DNA from: SIG440 sp045645485
GTDB taxonomy: Bacteria > Bacillota > Clostridia > Monoglobales > Monoglobaceae
Direction: 5' to 3'
Assembly: GCA_045645485.1 (NCBI GenBank)
Contig: JAZRIX010000070.1
Location: 1 to 27,883, forward strand
Length of the DNA stretch: 27,883 nt
This document shows, piece after piece, positions 1-4,830 of this stretch. The translations under genes were made by a program, and so were the position numbers. The first letter of the stretch is position 1. Each line of letters starts with the position of its first letter. The notes beneath the pieces were generated by a model. It searched no databases and had not been told where the DNA came from. It saw only the letters and a program-made list of their open reading frames with translations.

Positions 1-1
1 T

Positions 2-220
2 CCAAAAGTTCTTGAGGCCTTCAATCAGACAGAATATGCTTCTCGTCTTAAAGCTACGGGAGTTATAACATCATATATCTGTCCTCTTATGTATATGAAC
101 AATCCGCTTTGCAAAAAAATGCCGGTTATCACATCCTCCAACAAACTTCGCACATACACAAGCGCAAAATACTACAAGGACGAAGAGATATTAAACATCA
201 TTTCGGGAGGTAGGAGATAA
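2..220 (+). CDS. Aconitase X catalytic (large) subunit, C-terminal fragment
   Basis: An open frame enters from the window edge and ends at TAA 218-220, giving the last 72 residues of a protein. The tail has a Cys in an SYICPLMY context, which suits the iron-sulfur/active-site cleft of the AcnX large subunit (formerly DUF521), and a terminal segment with TSSNKLRTY typical of that family. The call rests mainly on the next gene, a clear AcnX swivel subunit, whose ATG overlaps this stop codon by one base (translational coupling). Known AcnX enzymes are dehydratases: cis-3-hydroxyproline dehydratase in bacteria and phosphomevalonate dehydratase in archaea. The substrate here cannot be decided. The 5' part lies outside the window. 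Confidence 0.72.
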   Translation, partial: PKVLEAFNQTEYASRLKATGVITSYICPLMYMNNPLCKKMPVITSSNKLRTYTSAKYYKDEEILNIISGGRR

Positions 221-663
221 TGAGAACTTTTAAAGGCAGGGTTGTTACACCCGGAACAGTTACCGCAGAAGCCTTGGTGTCAACCGAAGGATTTAATACA
301 CTTGCTTCTTTTCAAATGGCACTTCAGTTTGGTGATAAAGAAGTAAAATGCGGTGATCAGAATAATAAGGATATTCACGGAAAGCCTATGATAGGCAAAG
401 CACTTTGTCTTCCTCAGACAATAGGTTCAACAACAGGTGGGCTTGTGCTTTACTGTGCTTGTGCTTTGGAAAAAAATCCTGCGTGTATGCTTTTTGCAAA
501 TCATATCGACTCACTTGCGGCTGCAGGTGCGGTTCTTGCTGATGTGTGGGTTGACAATATTTCGATGCCGGTAATAGATTGTCTTGGTGACGAGTTTTTG
601 GAATATGTAAAAGACGGTATGGAAATTACTATAAAAGAAAACGGAATTGTAGAGGTAGGGTAG
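220..663 (+). CDS. Aconitase X swivel domain (small) subunit, DUF126 family
   Basis: This 147-residue protein has the layout of the AcnX swivel subunit: an N-terminal beta region (GRVVTPGTVTAEALV), the conserved central loop PQTIGSTTGG (about residues 65-74) with the Ser expected to take part in catalysis, and a C-terminal DGMEITIKENG strand. Length is normal for the stand-alone small subunit. The start ATG overlaps the stop of the large subunit, and GGAGG at 206-210 lies 9 nt upstream, so the two halves of the enzyme are coupled. No proline-racemase, mevalonate or UbiD/UbiX gene is visible nearby, so the pathway is open. After the stop the operon seems to be broken (see the junction at 665-727). 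Confidence 0.85.
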   Translation: MRTFKGRVVTPGTVTAEALVSTEGFNTLASFQMALQFGDKEVKCGDQNNKDIHGKPMIGKALCLPQTIGSTTGGLVLYCACALEKNPACMLFANHIDSLAAAGAVLADVWVDNISMPVIDCLGDEFLEYVKDGMEITIKENGIVEVG

Positions 664-664
664 T

Positions 665-727
665 ATGAAAAAAGATAAAGAAAACTTTACTTACAATATT
701 TCTGCTCGAACAGTTCGTGCAAATTAA
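665..727 (+). pseudogene. 20-codon ORF coupled to the AcnX gene; probable 5' stub of a lost operon gene
   Basis: ATG 665 follows the swivel-subunit stop by one base and is preceded by GAGGTAGGG, so it looks like a coupled next gene, yet it ends after 20 codons (starting MKKDKENFTYN). Its second half is antisense to a short minus-strand ORF that has its own ribosome binding site (687-722). The simplest reading is a deletion junction near 687-700 that joins the start of one gene to the start of another facing it. No function can be given. Confidence 0.25.
687..722 (-). pseudogene. Truncated 11-codon ORF behind a complete promoter and ribosome binding site
   Basis: The minus strand has a near-ideal Shine-Dalgarno AAAGGAGGAC (728-737), a TTG start at 720-722 and then only 11 codons (LHELFEQKYCK) before TAA. 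Upstream lie a housekeeping-type promoter and a CGTCTAAT motif of the kind recognised by ECF sigma factors. The control region looks intact while the gene body is missing, which suggests a gene, perhaps an autoregulated sigma factor, was cut off by a deletion. The sigma-factor idea is inference only. Confidence 0.3.
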
Positions 728-762
728 GTCCTCCTTTCGCTTTTGTAAAAGATCTTACATCT

Positions 763-823
763 ATTAGACGATTCAGAAACGAAAAAGTCAAATTAATTAT
801 AACATTTTTTGCAAAATTTTCAA
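763..823 (-). promoter_or_regulatory. Minus-strand promoter region with an ECF-like CGTCTAAT box
   Basis: On the minus strand TTGAAA (818-823), a 16-nt spacer and TATAAT (796-801) form a good sigma-A promoter. Downstream, CGTCTAAT (763-770) resembles the -10 element of ECF sigma factors, with TTGAC 16 nt before it. The region drives only the 11-codon ORF at 687-722. Confidence 0.45.
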
Positions 824-959
824 AGATGTCATATCAAAAAATGATATGCCTTAAACAAAGAAAAGTACTTTTGAAAAATCCTTCGTAGACTTTCCCTCTC
901 TTCTGTGGTATGTTTGTGTTGCCGAAAAGGTAAATACAAAAATCAGGAGATGAAAGATT

Positions 960-1010
960 ATGAAAAAAAAAGTATTATGTATGTCATTGGCGGTGACATA
1001 CATAAAATAG
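960..1010 (+). pseudogene. 16-codon ORF resembling the start of a signal peptide
   Basis: AGGAGA lies about 10 nt upstream of ATG 960, and the peptide starts MKKKVLCMSLAV like the first part of a secretory signal, then stops at TAG 1008-1010. A strong terminator follows at 1041. It may be the stub of a secreted-protein gene or a chance ORF. Confidence 0.2.
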
Positions 1011-1040
1011 TAGGCACAATGGAATAGAATCTATATAACC

Positions 1041-1077
1041 AGAGGTTAAGCATAAAATGCATGCTTAACCTCTTTTC
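1041..1077 (+). terminator. Intrinsic terminator, perfect 13-bp stem
   Basis: AGAGGTTAAGCAT (1041-1053) pairs perfectly with ATGCTTAACCTCT (1061-1073) around a 7-nt loop and is followed by TTTT. It ends any plus-strand transcript from the AcnX side and lies at the end of the minus-strand micro-ORF at 1077-1133. Confidence 0.85.
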
Positions 1078-1133
1078 TATTTGGTTTGTGTCAATAAAAC
1101 TAAAGTAATTCCTTTAAAAAGATCATTATTCAT
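1077..1133 (-). CDS. Possible 18-residue micro-ORF with its own promoter
   Basis: The minus strand carries ATG 1131-1133, preceded at 7 nt by AAAAGGAG (1141-1148), which itself follows a TTGATT-17-TATAAT promoter. The ORF encodes MNNDLFKGITLVLLTQTK, a charged start with a short hydrophobic core, and stops at TAG 1077-1079 next to a terminator hairpin. The control signals are as good as those of real genes around it. It is shorter than known type I toxins of Firmicutes, so it could be a small protein, a leader peptide or the remnant of a longer gene. No homologue is recognised. Confidence 0.35.
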   Translation of the reverse strand: MNNDLFKGITLVLLTQTK

Positions 1134-1167
1134 AAGAATACTCCTTTTATAAATTATTTCCAAATGA

Positions 1168-1196
1168 ATTATAACACAATTATATACATAAATCAA
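1168..1196 (-). promoter_or_regulatory. Promoter of the 18-codon micro-ORF
   Basis: On the minus strand TTGATT (1191-1196), a 17-nt spacer and a consensus TATAAT (1168-1173). The transcript would start near 1161 and reach the AAAAGGAG site at 1141-1148. Confidence 0.55.
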
Positions 1197-1282
1197 ATTG
1201 GTAAATCTTTGTATGTTTTACCCCACATTTGAATCAAAAACACATGTGGTCAAAATCAAAAAAATGAAGTTTTTCAAACAAA

Positions 1283-1319
1283 GCAAAAACCTCAGAAACC
1301 GACAAGGCTTCCGAGGTTT
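1283..1319 (-). terminator. Terminator of the tRNA-Pro unit
   Basis: On the minus strand AAACCTC (from 1319-1313) pairs with GAGGTTT (from 1293-1287), with an inner GAA/TTC pairing, and is followed by TTTTTGC. It lies 5 nt downstream of the tRNA-Pro 3' end. Confidence 0.7.
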
Positions 1320-1323
1320 AAGG

Positions 1324-1400
1324 TGGTCGGGATGACAGGATTTGAACCTGCGGCTCCTACGTCCCGAACGTAGTGCCCTACCAAACTGGGCCACATCCCG
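1324..1400 (-). tRNA. tRNA-Pro (anticodon CGG)
   Basis: The reverse complement folds as a complete 77-nt tRNA. The acceptor stem CGGGATG/CATCCCG is followed by discriminator A and an encoded CCA. The D arm contains CAGTTTGGTAG, the anticodon stem CTACG/CGTAG encloses loop TTCGGGA with anticodon CGG (reads CCG, proline), and the T loop is GGTTCAAATCC. It is the second tRNA-like sequence of a transcript starting near 1509; the first is degraded. Confidence 0.96.
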
Positions 1401-1440
1401 ATTTTTGCATTATTTGATGAAAGGATTGTTACGAACAAAT

Positions 1441-1490
1441 TGGGCATACTGTGTGTCCAAGGTGTACTACCAAACTGTGCTATATCCCAA
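1441..1490 (-). pseudogene. Degraded, internally deleted tRNA-like sequence
   Basis: The reverse complement starts TGGGATATAGCACAGTTTGG, close to the 5' half of the tRNA-Pro next to it (acceptor 5' strand and D arm). It then loses the anticodon arm and T arm, ending in TATGCCCA, which can still pair with TGGGATA with one bulged G. It sits about 20 nt from the predicted transcription start, where the first tRNA of the pair would be. No functional tRNA fold remains. Confidence 0.55.
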
Positions 1491-1515
1491 TAGCTTTTAA
1501 AAATTAACTCTTGAC

Positions 1516-1544
1516 ATTATACTACCAAAACATTGAATTGTCAA
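1516..1544 (-). promoter_or_regulatory. Consensus promoter of the tRNA-Pro unit
   Basis: On the minus strand a perfect TTGACA (1539-1544) is 17 nt from a perfect TATAAT (1516-1521). It reads into the tRNA remnant and tRNA-Pro. The -35 box lies inside the terminator hairpin of the upstream membrane-protein gene. Confidence 0.8.
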
Positions 1545-1550
1545 TGTTTT
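1527..1550 (-). terminator. Terminator of the membrane-protein gene
   Basis: AAAACATTGA (1527-1536) pairs with TCAATGTTTT (1541-1550) around a 4-nt loop, 12 nt past the stop codon of the gene at 1562-2353. The hairpin is symmetrical and could work both ways; eight T residues follow it on the plus strand. Confidence 0.6.
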
Positions 1551-1561
1551 TTTTGAAAATA

Positions 1562-2353
1562 TCAAAATTTGACAGCACGTTTTGAGGGTCGTGGAGCGTG
1601 GACCGATTTTCCGGATATAGCTTCTGCTATTTGTTTTTTTTGCAGACAAAGTTTTTCTTCACAGTTTGCACAAGACAGAGCTTTGTTGGATTTTTCAGAA
1701 AAACGTTCCGGATGTTTCCGAGCAGCAAGCTCCCAACGGACAAGAATAAACACGGAAATGGCAAGTAATATCCATGCAAAGAAATTGTGTATGAATATTG
1801 TCGGTGTAAATATCAAAAAGTAATCCCAGTTATATATGCGGCAGGTTGTACAGCATCTGTTTTTCATTATAAAAGTCTGGAATGGACAAAAAACAAGGAC
1901 GCAGATCAAATCAAGAAGAGAATAGAAGAGTGAAATCAACAGAACTATTCTCGAATCAATTATGCCGCCGAAATACAAAACACCTATAACAATATTTGAA
2001 ATCAACCAAAGACCGCCAACCGGCAAAGCATCCTTGAAACGTTTTGAGGAACTAAGTGAATCAGTCTCTCCTGAGGGGAGGTATGTTCGGCTGAGATGTT
2101 TCTGACAGCCGGTGCTTTTGTTGCTGAAGGGCAATATTCTGTAAAGCATTTCGCCAACAAACCAAAGCCAGACAAAACCCCAGAAAAAATAATTCCCTAG
2201 ACAACCTGAAAGAAAGTATGACTCGCTGCGTTGGGAATCCGTAATATATGAGTATAAAGCGAATACAAATATTCCAAGACGGAAAAGAAGCTTCACATAA
2301 TGAGAAGAATGTCCCCTTGTGTGACTGATGCTTTTTAAAGAGCCGTGTGACAT
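1562..2353 (-). CDS. Cysteine-rich integral membrane protein, function unknown
   Basis: This 263-residue protein has about five hydrophobic segments (roughly residues 20-38, 55-74, 113-131, 135-156 and 178-206). Between the last two is a conspicuous CCTTCRIYNWD motif (Cys 167, 168, 171). After the last segment comes a WELAARKHPERF stretch and a second cysteine cluster (Cys 228, 231, 236), with a basic tail. The two clusters would lie on either side of the final membrane span(s) and could bind metal or form disulfides; that is inference. The start ATG 2351-2353 is preceded by GAAAGGA about 12 nt away. I recognise the motif as typical of an uncharacterised Clostridia membrane family but cannot give a function. 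It is a single-gene unit with its own terminator. Confidence 0.7.
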   Translation of the reverse strand: MSHGSLKSISHTRGHSSHYVKLLFRLGIFVFALYSYITDSQRSESYFLSGCLGNYFFWGFVWLWFVGEMLYRILPFSNKSTGCQKHLSRTYLPSGETDSLSSSKRFKDALPVGGLWLISNIVIGVLYFGGIIDSRIVLLISLFYSLLDLICVLVFCPFQTFIMKNRCCTTCRIYNWDYFLIFTPTIFIHNFFAWILLAISVFILVRWELAARKHPERFSEKSNKALSCANCEEKLCLQKKQIAEAISGKSVHAPRPSKRAVKF

Positions 2354-2674
2354 ATATTGTATGGTTCCTTTCTTTTAGCTTATTTCAACATTTTTTGCTA
2401 TTTTTCGCAAATTAAAATAATTATATCATACCACAGGATGAAAAGCAAGAAAAACATTTGTTTAAAATGGTTGATTAAGGTTCTTGTGAAATTATTGTTT
2501 TAAATTTACGATTGTACAAAGACAATATGGAAAAGATAGTGTATAATAAATGTATATTTAATTTTGCGATTCTTTCAGCAAACCACCGGCCGGTTTATAT
2601 GGGCATAAGCGAAGTTTTTAATATTTGCATTTTAAGATTTGATATGGAGTTAGAATTTTAAGGGAGAAACCAAA
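2354..2674. other. Intergenic region with one likely promoter
   Basis: The region between the divergent membrane-protein gene and the secreted-protein pseudogene is AT-rich. On the plus strand AAGACA (2519-2524), 17 nt, TATAAT (2542-2547) is a plausible promoter, which leaves a leader of about 120 nt before ATG 2675. That leader holds a GC-rich palindrome ACCGGCCGGT (about 2584-2593). I could not match it to a known riboswitch. Confidence 0.4.
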
Positions 2675-3009
2675 ATGAAAAAAATTTTGACCATTATGCT
2701 CACAGTAATGATGTTGGCATCATTTTTTGCGGTGAGTGTTTCTGCGGCTCAGGATTACGAGGATGTTACGAATAATAAGGTTGTAACAAGCAAAGAAAAC
2801 TATGGTACATCAACGGTTAAAATTGAAAATGGCAAGGATACATACAATGTTATGATGGTATCTTATGACGGTGGCAGAGTTCTTGGTGTTGTTGAAGCTG
2901 TAGTGTGCTGAGTGTTGGCAAGACGGAGTGCGTCAGAGTTTATGTTTGGGAAATAGGCACAGGAGCTGCTCTTCTTGGTAATGTTTTCGATGTTGACGCA
3001 TGGTCCTGA
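2675..3009 (+). pseudogene. Small secreted protein, interrupted by a frameshift
   Basis: GGGAGAAACC precedes ATG 2675. The frame encodes a clear signal peptide (MKKILTIMLTVMMLASFFAV, cleavage near VSA-A) and a short extracellular domain ending ...VLGVVEAVVC at TGA 2909-2911. The next frame is open from 2896 and continues SVGKTECVRVYVWEIGTG to TGA 3007-3009. That VRVYVW... end is like the C-terminal segment (VKVFxWD) common in clostridial secreted repeat proteins. One indel between about 2893 and 2911 would join both parts into a protein of about 110 residues. It is either a genuine pseudogene or a sequencing error. Function unknown. Confidence 0.65.
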
Positions 3010-3055
3010 ATAAAGTGAAAAAGACGGCTGTTATGTGGTGTACTTTAAAGGATAG

Positions 3056-3089
3056 TTAAAGGCTCTCGCAATTTTGCCAGAGCCTTTAA
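3056..3089. terminator. Bidirectional hairpin between convergent genes
   Basis: TTAAAGGCTCT (3056-3066) pairs perfectly with AGAGCCTTTAA (3079-3089) around a 12-nt loop. The right arm overlaps the TAA stop of the RAYT gene. The T-tracts are short, so termination may be modest. Confidence 0.55.
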
Positions 3090-3583
3090 TCATTATAAAA
3101 GCAATCTTTTTCCCATCTTAAAGGGTTTGTGTCTATGTATTCCCATATTTTTTGATAATCTTTTTCGCCACGAATTATGTGGTCATTGCAAGAAGATTGC
3201 CATATGTTTTTGCCATATTCTCTATTGCAATATCTTTTTAATAACGATACAAATTTTGAGGTTTCGTTATTGTAGGGTGCGGCGGTTTTCGACGCACCGT
3301 TTTTGTAATCTGTAATATTAAGAATTAAATGGAAATGATTTGGCATAATTATATATTTATCTATTTTTATATGAGAATATTTTTCATTCATTAAATTGAT
3401 ATATTTATCAAGAATTCGACCATATGCAGACAATATCATTTTTGGTGCGTCAAAATTGCCGCACCCTACGATTTCACCTAATAACATTTTTCTATCCTTC
3501 ACGCATATCGTGAGAAAATACATTCCCGGTGTTGAATAATCATATCCTTTTAATCTTGTTGGTTTTCGTTTTGGTAATTCCAT
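3086..3583 (-). CDS. REP-associated tyrosine transposase (RAYT, Y1/IS200-like)
   Basis: This 165-residue protein carries the HUH signature PNHFHLIL (His83, His85) and the C-terminal ...DHIIRGEKDYQKIWEYI, in which Tyr149 corresponds to the catalytic tyrosine of E. coli RAYT. RAYTs are single-copy DNA transferases that act on REP hairpins carrying a GTAG tetranucleotide. The start has weak support (GGAAAAAGATATG) and lies 10 nt downstream of the Xre gene, so both are probably one transcript. Two segments, VGCGNFDAP (39-47) and NGASKTAAPY (95-104), are encoded by hairpins that match the REP-like elements at 4731-4788. A Cys (132) stands where many relatives have Tyr or Phe. It looks intact. Confidence 0.88.
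   Translation of the reverse strand: MELPKRKPTRLKGYDYSTPGMYFLTICVKDRKMLLGEIVGCGNFDAPKMILSAYGRILDKYINLMNEKYSHIKIDKYIIMPNHFHLILNITDYKNGASKTAAPYNNETSKFVSLLKRYCNREYGKNIWQSSCNDHIIRGEKDYQKIWEYIDTNPLRWEKDCFYND
3272..3298 (+). repeat. REP-like hairpin, copy 1 (inside the RAYT gene)
   Basis: GTAG is followed by GGTGCG (3276-3281), which pairs with CGCACC (3293-3298). A G/A mismatch and an inner CG/CG pair close a short T-rich loop. It belongs to the same family as copies 2 and 4 and is read through in frame by the RAYT gene on the other strand (residues NGASKTAAPY). Confidence 0.65.
3444..3469 (-). repeat. REP-like hairpin, copy 2 (inside the RAYT gene)
   Basis: On the minus strand GTAG then GGTGCG...CGCACC, the same stem as copy 1 with a different loop (AATTTT in place of GGTTTT), inverted relative to copy 1. 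It encodes VGCGNFDAP of the transposase. Confidence 0.65.
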
Positions 3584-3593
3584 ATCTTTTTCC

Positions 3594-3836
3594 TTATTTT
3601 ATTTCTTGTTCAAGGTTTTTGAATTCCTCTGTATTGAAAAATTCTGTTAGAGTTATTCCCAAACCATCACACAGCATTTTCAAAGTGACAATTCCAGGAT
3701 TTTGACTTTTTCCATACAAAATATTTTTGACTGTTGATGGAGCAACACCTGATTCTGTTGCCAATTTATTGATTGTAATTCTTTTTTCTTCGCATAAATA
3801 CAAAACTCTGTTTCTTACTGTTGTATAAGTATCCAT
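3594..3836 (-). CDS. Xre-family helix-turn-helix regulator
   Basis: This 80-residue protein is essentially one Cro/CI-type HTH domain. Its recognition region includes INKLATESGVAPSTVKN (about residues 22-38), followed by the usual third and fourth helices (IVTLKMLCDGLGITLTEFF). There is no extra ligand domain, so it is probably a simple DNA-binding dimer. It is encoded upstream of, and with, the RAYT gene and diverges from the secreted-protein gene at 3966. Repeated (A/G)GNCTAT half-sites in the shared promoter region (3867-3929) are candidate operators, which would make it a regulator of itself and/or the divergent gene. Confidence 0.85.
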   Translation of the reverse strand: MDTYTTVRNRVLYLCEEKRITINKLATESGVAPSTVKNILYGKSQNPGIVTLKMLCDGLGITLTEFFNTEEFKNLEQEIK

Positions 3837-3866
3837 TTTTCTACCTCGTACAATTCACGTAAATTC

Positions 3867-3929
3867 ATAGACTAATTATAGTCTATAAGCATTGACAAAG
3901 TAGGCTATATATGATACAATATGGGCTAT
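3867..3929. promoter_or_regulatory. Divergent control region: promoter for 3966 with repeated half-sites
   Basis: On the plus strand TTGACA (3892-3897), a 17-nt spacer and TACAAT (3915-3920) make a strong promoter. An inverted repeat ATAGACT (3867-3873) / AGTCTAT (3880-3886) lies just upstream. The half-site recurs as AGGCTAT (3902-3908) in the spacer and GGGCTAT (3923-3929) just after the -10 box. The three direct copies start at 3880, 3902 and 3923, about two helical turns apart. This suits an operator for the Xre protein next to it (inference). Confidence 0.6.
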
Positions 3930-3965
3930 AAAAAGTCTTTGGTTAAAAATTGGAGGTAACTTATA

Positions 3966-4652
3966 ATGAAAAAAAGATTACAAGGATTAATTGTGGGTGT
4001 GTTAATTGGCGCAACAATTACAGGAGGTGCAGTATTTGCAGCAAATACCATTACACTTTATGATGTAATTGCAAGCGGAATTAAAATTATCGTTGACGGT
4101 CAGAAACTAAATCCAACCGATGTAAATGGTAATAAAGTTGAGCCAATTATTTATAATGGTACTACATACTTGCCTGTAAGAGCAGTTGCAAACGCACTTG
4201 GTAAAGCTGTATATTGGGATGGACCTAATTATACTGTTTATTTGGGTAATGGAACCCCCTTACCACATCCAACAGTTATGATAAATGATGTGACTAACAT
4301 TGGAGATTATTTTTTTGATGTAGAGTTAGATAAGTTAACAGACAATTACGGCAATACCTATTCTTCAGCTCTGGGCAGTTGGGGAGACACTACATTTCAG
4401 ACTTTACTAAATATGAAATATTCAAGTTTTAAAGCCACATTTTATGTACCACAGGGGTATAATAGTGATAAATCCGCAAAAATTGTTATTAAAACTGATG
4501 GAAAAATAATATATTCTTCTCCAGAAATTTCAAAGACTTCTGTTCCCGTACAAGTTGATTTGAATATAAGAGGTTGTAATGATTTTCAAATTGAGTGTAT
4601 CGGTATGGGATACGGTCTTGGCTTTATCGGAGATGCAGGATTTTATCAATAA
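3966..4652 (+). CDS. Secreted protein: copper amine oxidase N-domain (stalk) plus NPCBM-like domain
   Basis: ATG 3966 follows GGAGG at good spacing. The 228-residue product has a signal peptide (about 1-26, cleavage after VFAA). Residues about 38-95 form a copper amine oxidase N-terminal/stalk repeat (IIVDGQKLNP ... NGTTYLPVRAVANALGKAV), a cell-surface domain with no enzymatic role. Residues about 105-228 resemble the NPCBM/NEW2 beta-sandwich (LGSWGDTTFQTLLNMKYSSF, YNSDKSAKIVIKTDG, VQVDLNIRGCNDFQIE), a likely carbohydrate or protein-binding fold. It is probably exported to the surface with a binding rather than catalytic role. It has its own promoter and terminator and diverges from the Xre/RAYT pair. 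Confidence 0.8.
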   Translation: MKKRLQGLIVGVLIGATITGGAVFAANTITLYDVIASGIKIIVDGQKLNPTDVNGNKVEPIIYNGTTYLPVRAVANALGKAVYWDGPNYTVYLGNGTPLPHPTVMINDVTNIGDYFFDVELDKLTDNYGNTYSSALGSWGDTTFQTLLNMKYSSFKATFYVPQGYNSDKSAKIVIKTDGKIIYSSPEISKTSVPVQVDLNIRGCNDFQIECIGMGYGLGFIGDAGFYQ

Positions 4653-4676
4653 TATGTCCTCCACTGCAACAAGCAG

Positions 4677-4705
4677 GGAAGATGTATCGCATCTTCCAAA
4701 TTTTT
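4677..4705 (+). terminator. Terminator of the stalk/NPCBM gene
   Basis: GGAAGATG (4677-4684) pairs perfectly with CATCTTCC (4690-4697) around loop TATCG and is followed by AAATTTTT. Confidence 0.85.
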
Positions 4706-4730
4706 AGGATAACCCTAAGACCTTATATGC

Positions 4731-4756
4731 GGAACGACACACAGGTCGTTCCCTAC
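4731..4756 (-). repeat. REP-like hairpin, copy 3
   Basis: On the minus strand GTAG, then GGAACGAC pairing perfectly with GTCGTTCC (8 bp) around a 6-nt loop. It has the same GTAGGG head as the other copies but a different stem sequence. Confidence 0.65.
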
Positions 4757-4761
4757 AATGC

Positions 4762-4788
4762 GGTTCGTCGGAAACCGCCGAACCCTAC
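4762..4788 (-). repeat. REP-like hairpin, copy 4
   Basis: On the minus strand GTAG, then GGTTCG pairing with CGAACC, with the same inner mismatch and CG/CG closing pair as copy 1. Compared with copies 1 and 2 the stem has a G-to-T change matched by a C-to-A change in the partner strand, so the stem is conserved by covariation. Copies 3 and 4 form a tandem pair 5 nt apart. Confidence 0.68.
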
Positions 4789-4790
4789 GG

Positions 4791-4828
4791 TAAAAGGCAG
4801 AAACGATTGATTTCGTTTCTGCCTTTTA
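4791..4828. terminator. Bidirectional terminator, perfect 16-bp stem
   Basis: TAAAAGGCAGAAACGA (4791-4806) pairs perfectly with TCGTTTCTGCCTTTTA (4813-4828), loop 6 nt, with A- and T-rich arms giving T-tracts on both strands. It lies 3 nt from the stop codon of the YkvI-family gene (minus strand). Confidence 0.9.
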
Positions 4829-4830
4829 AA

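Noticed and set aside
2575..2660. Possible riboswitch in the leader of the secreted-protein pseudogene
   Set aside because: Only one GC-rich palindrome is present; I could not match c-di-GMP, cobalamin or other known aptamer motifs.
3056..4788. A composite mobile element covering Xre, RAYT and the stalk protein
   Set aside because: I found no inverted ends or target duplications that bracket all three genes; RAYTs are usually resident single-copy genes.
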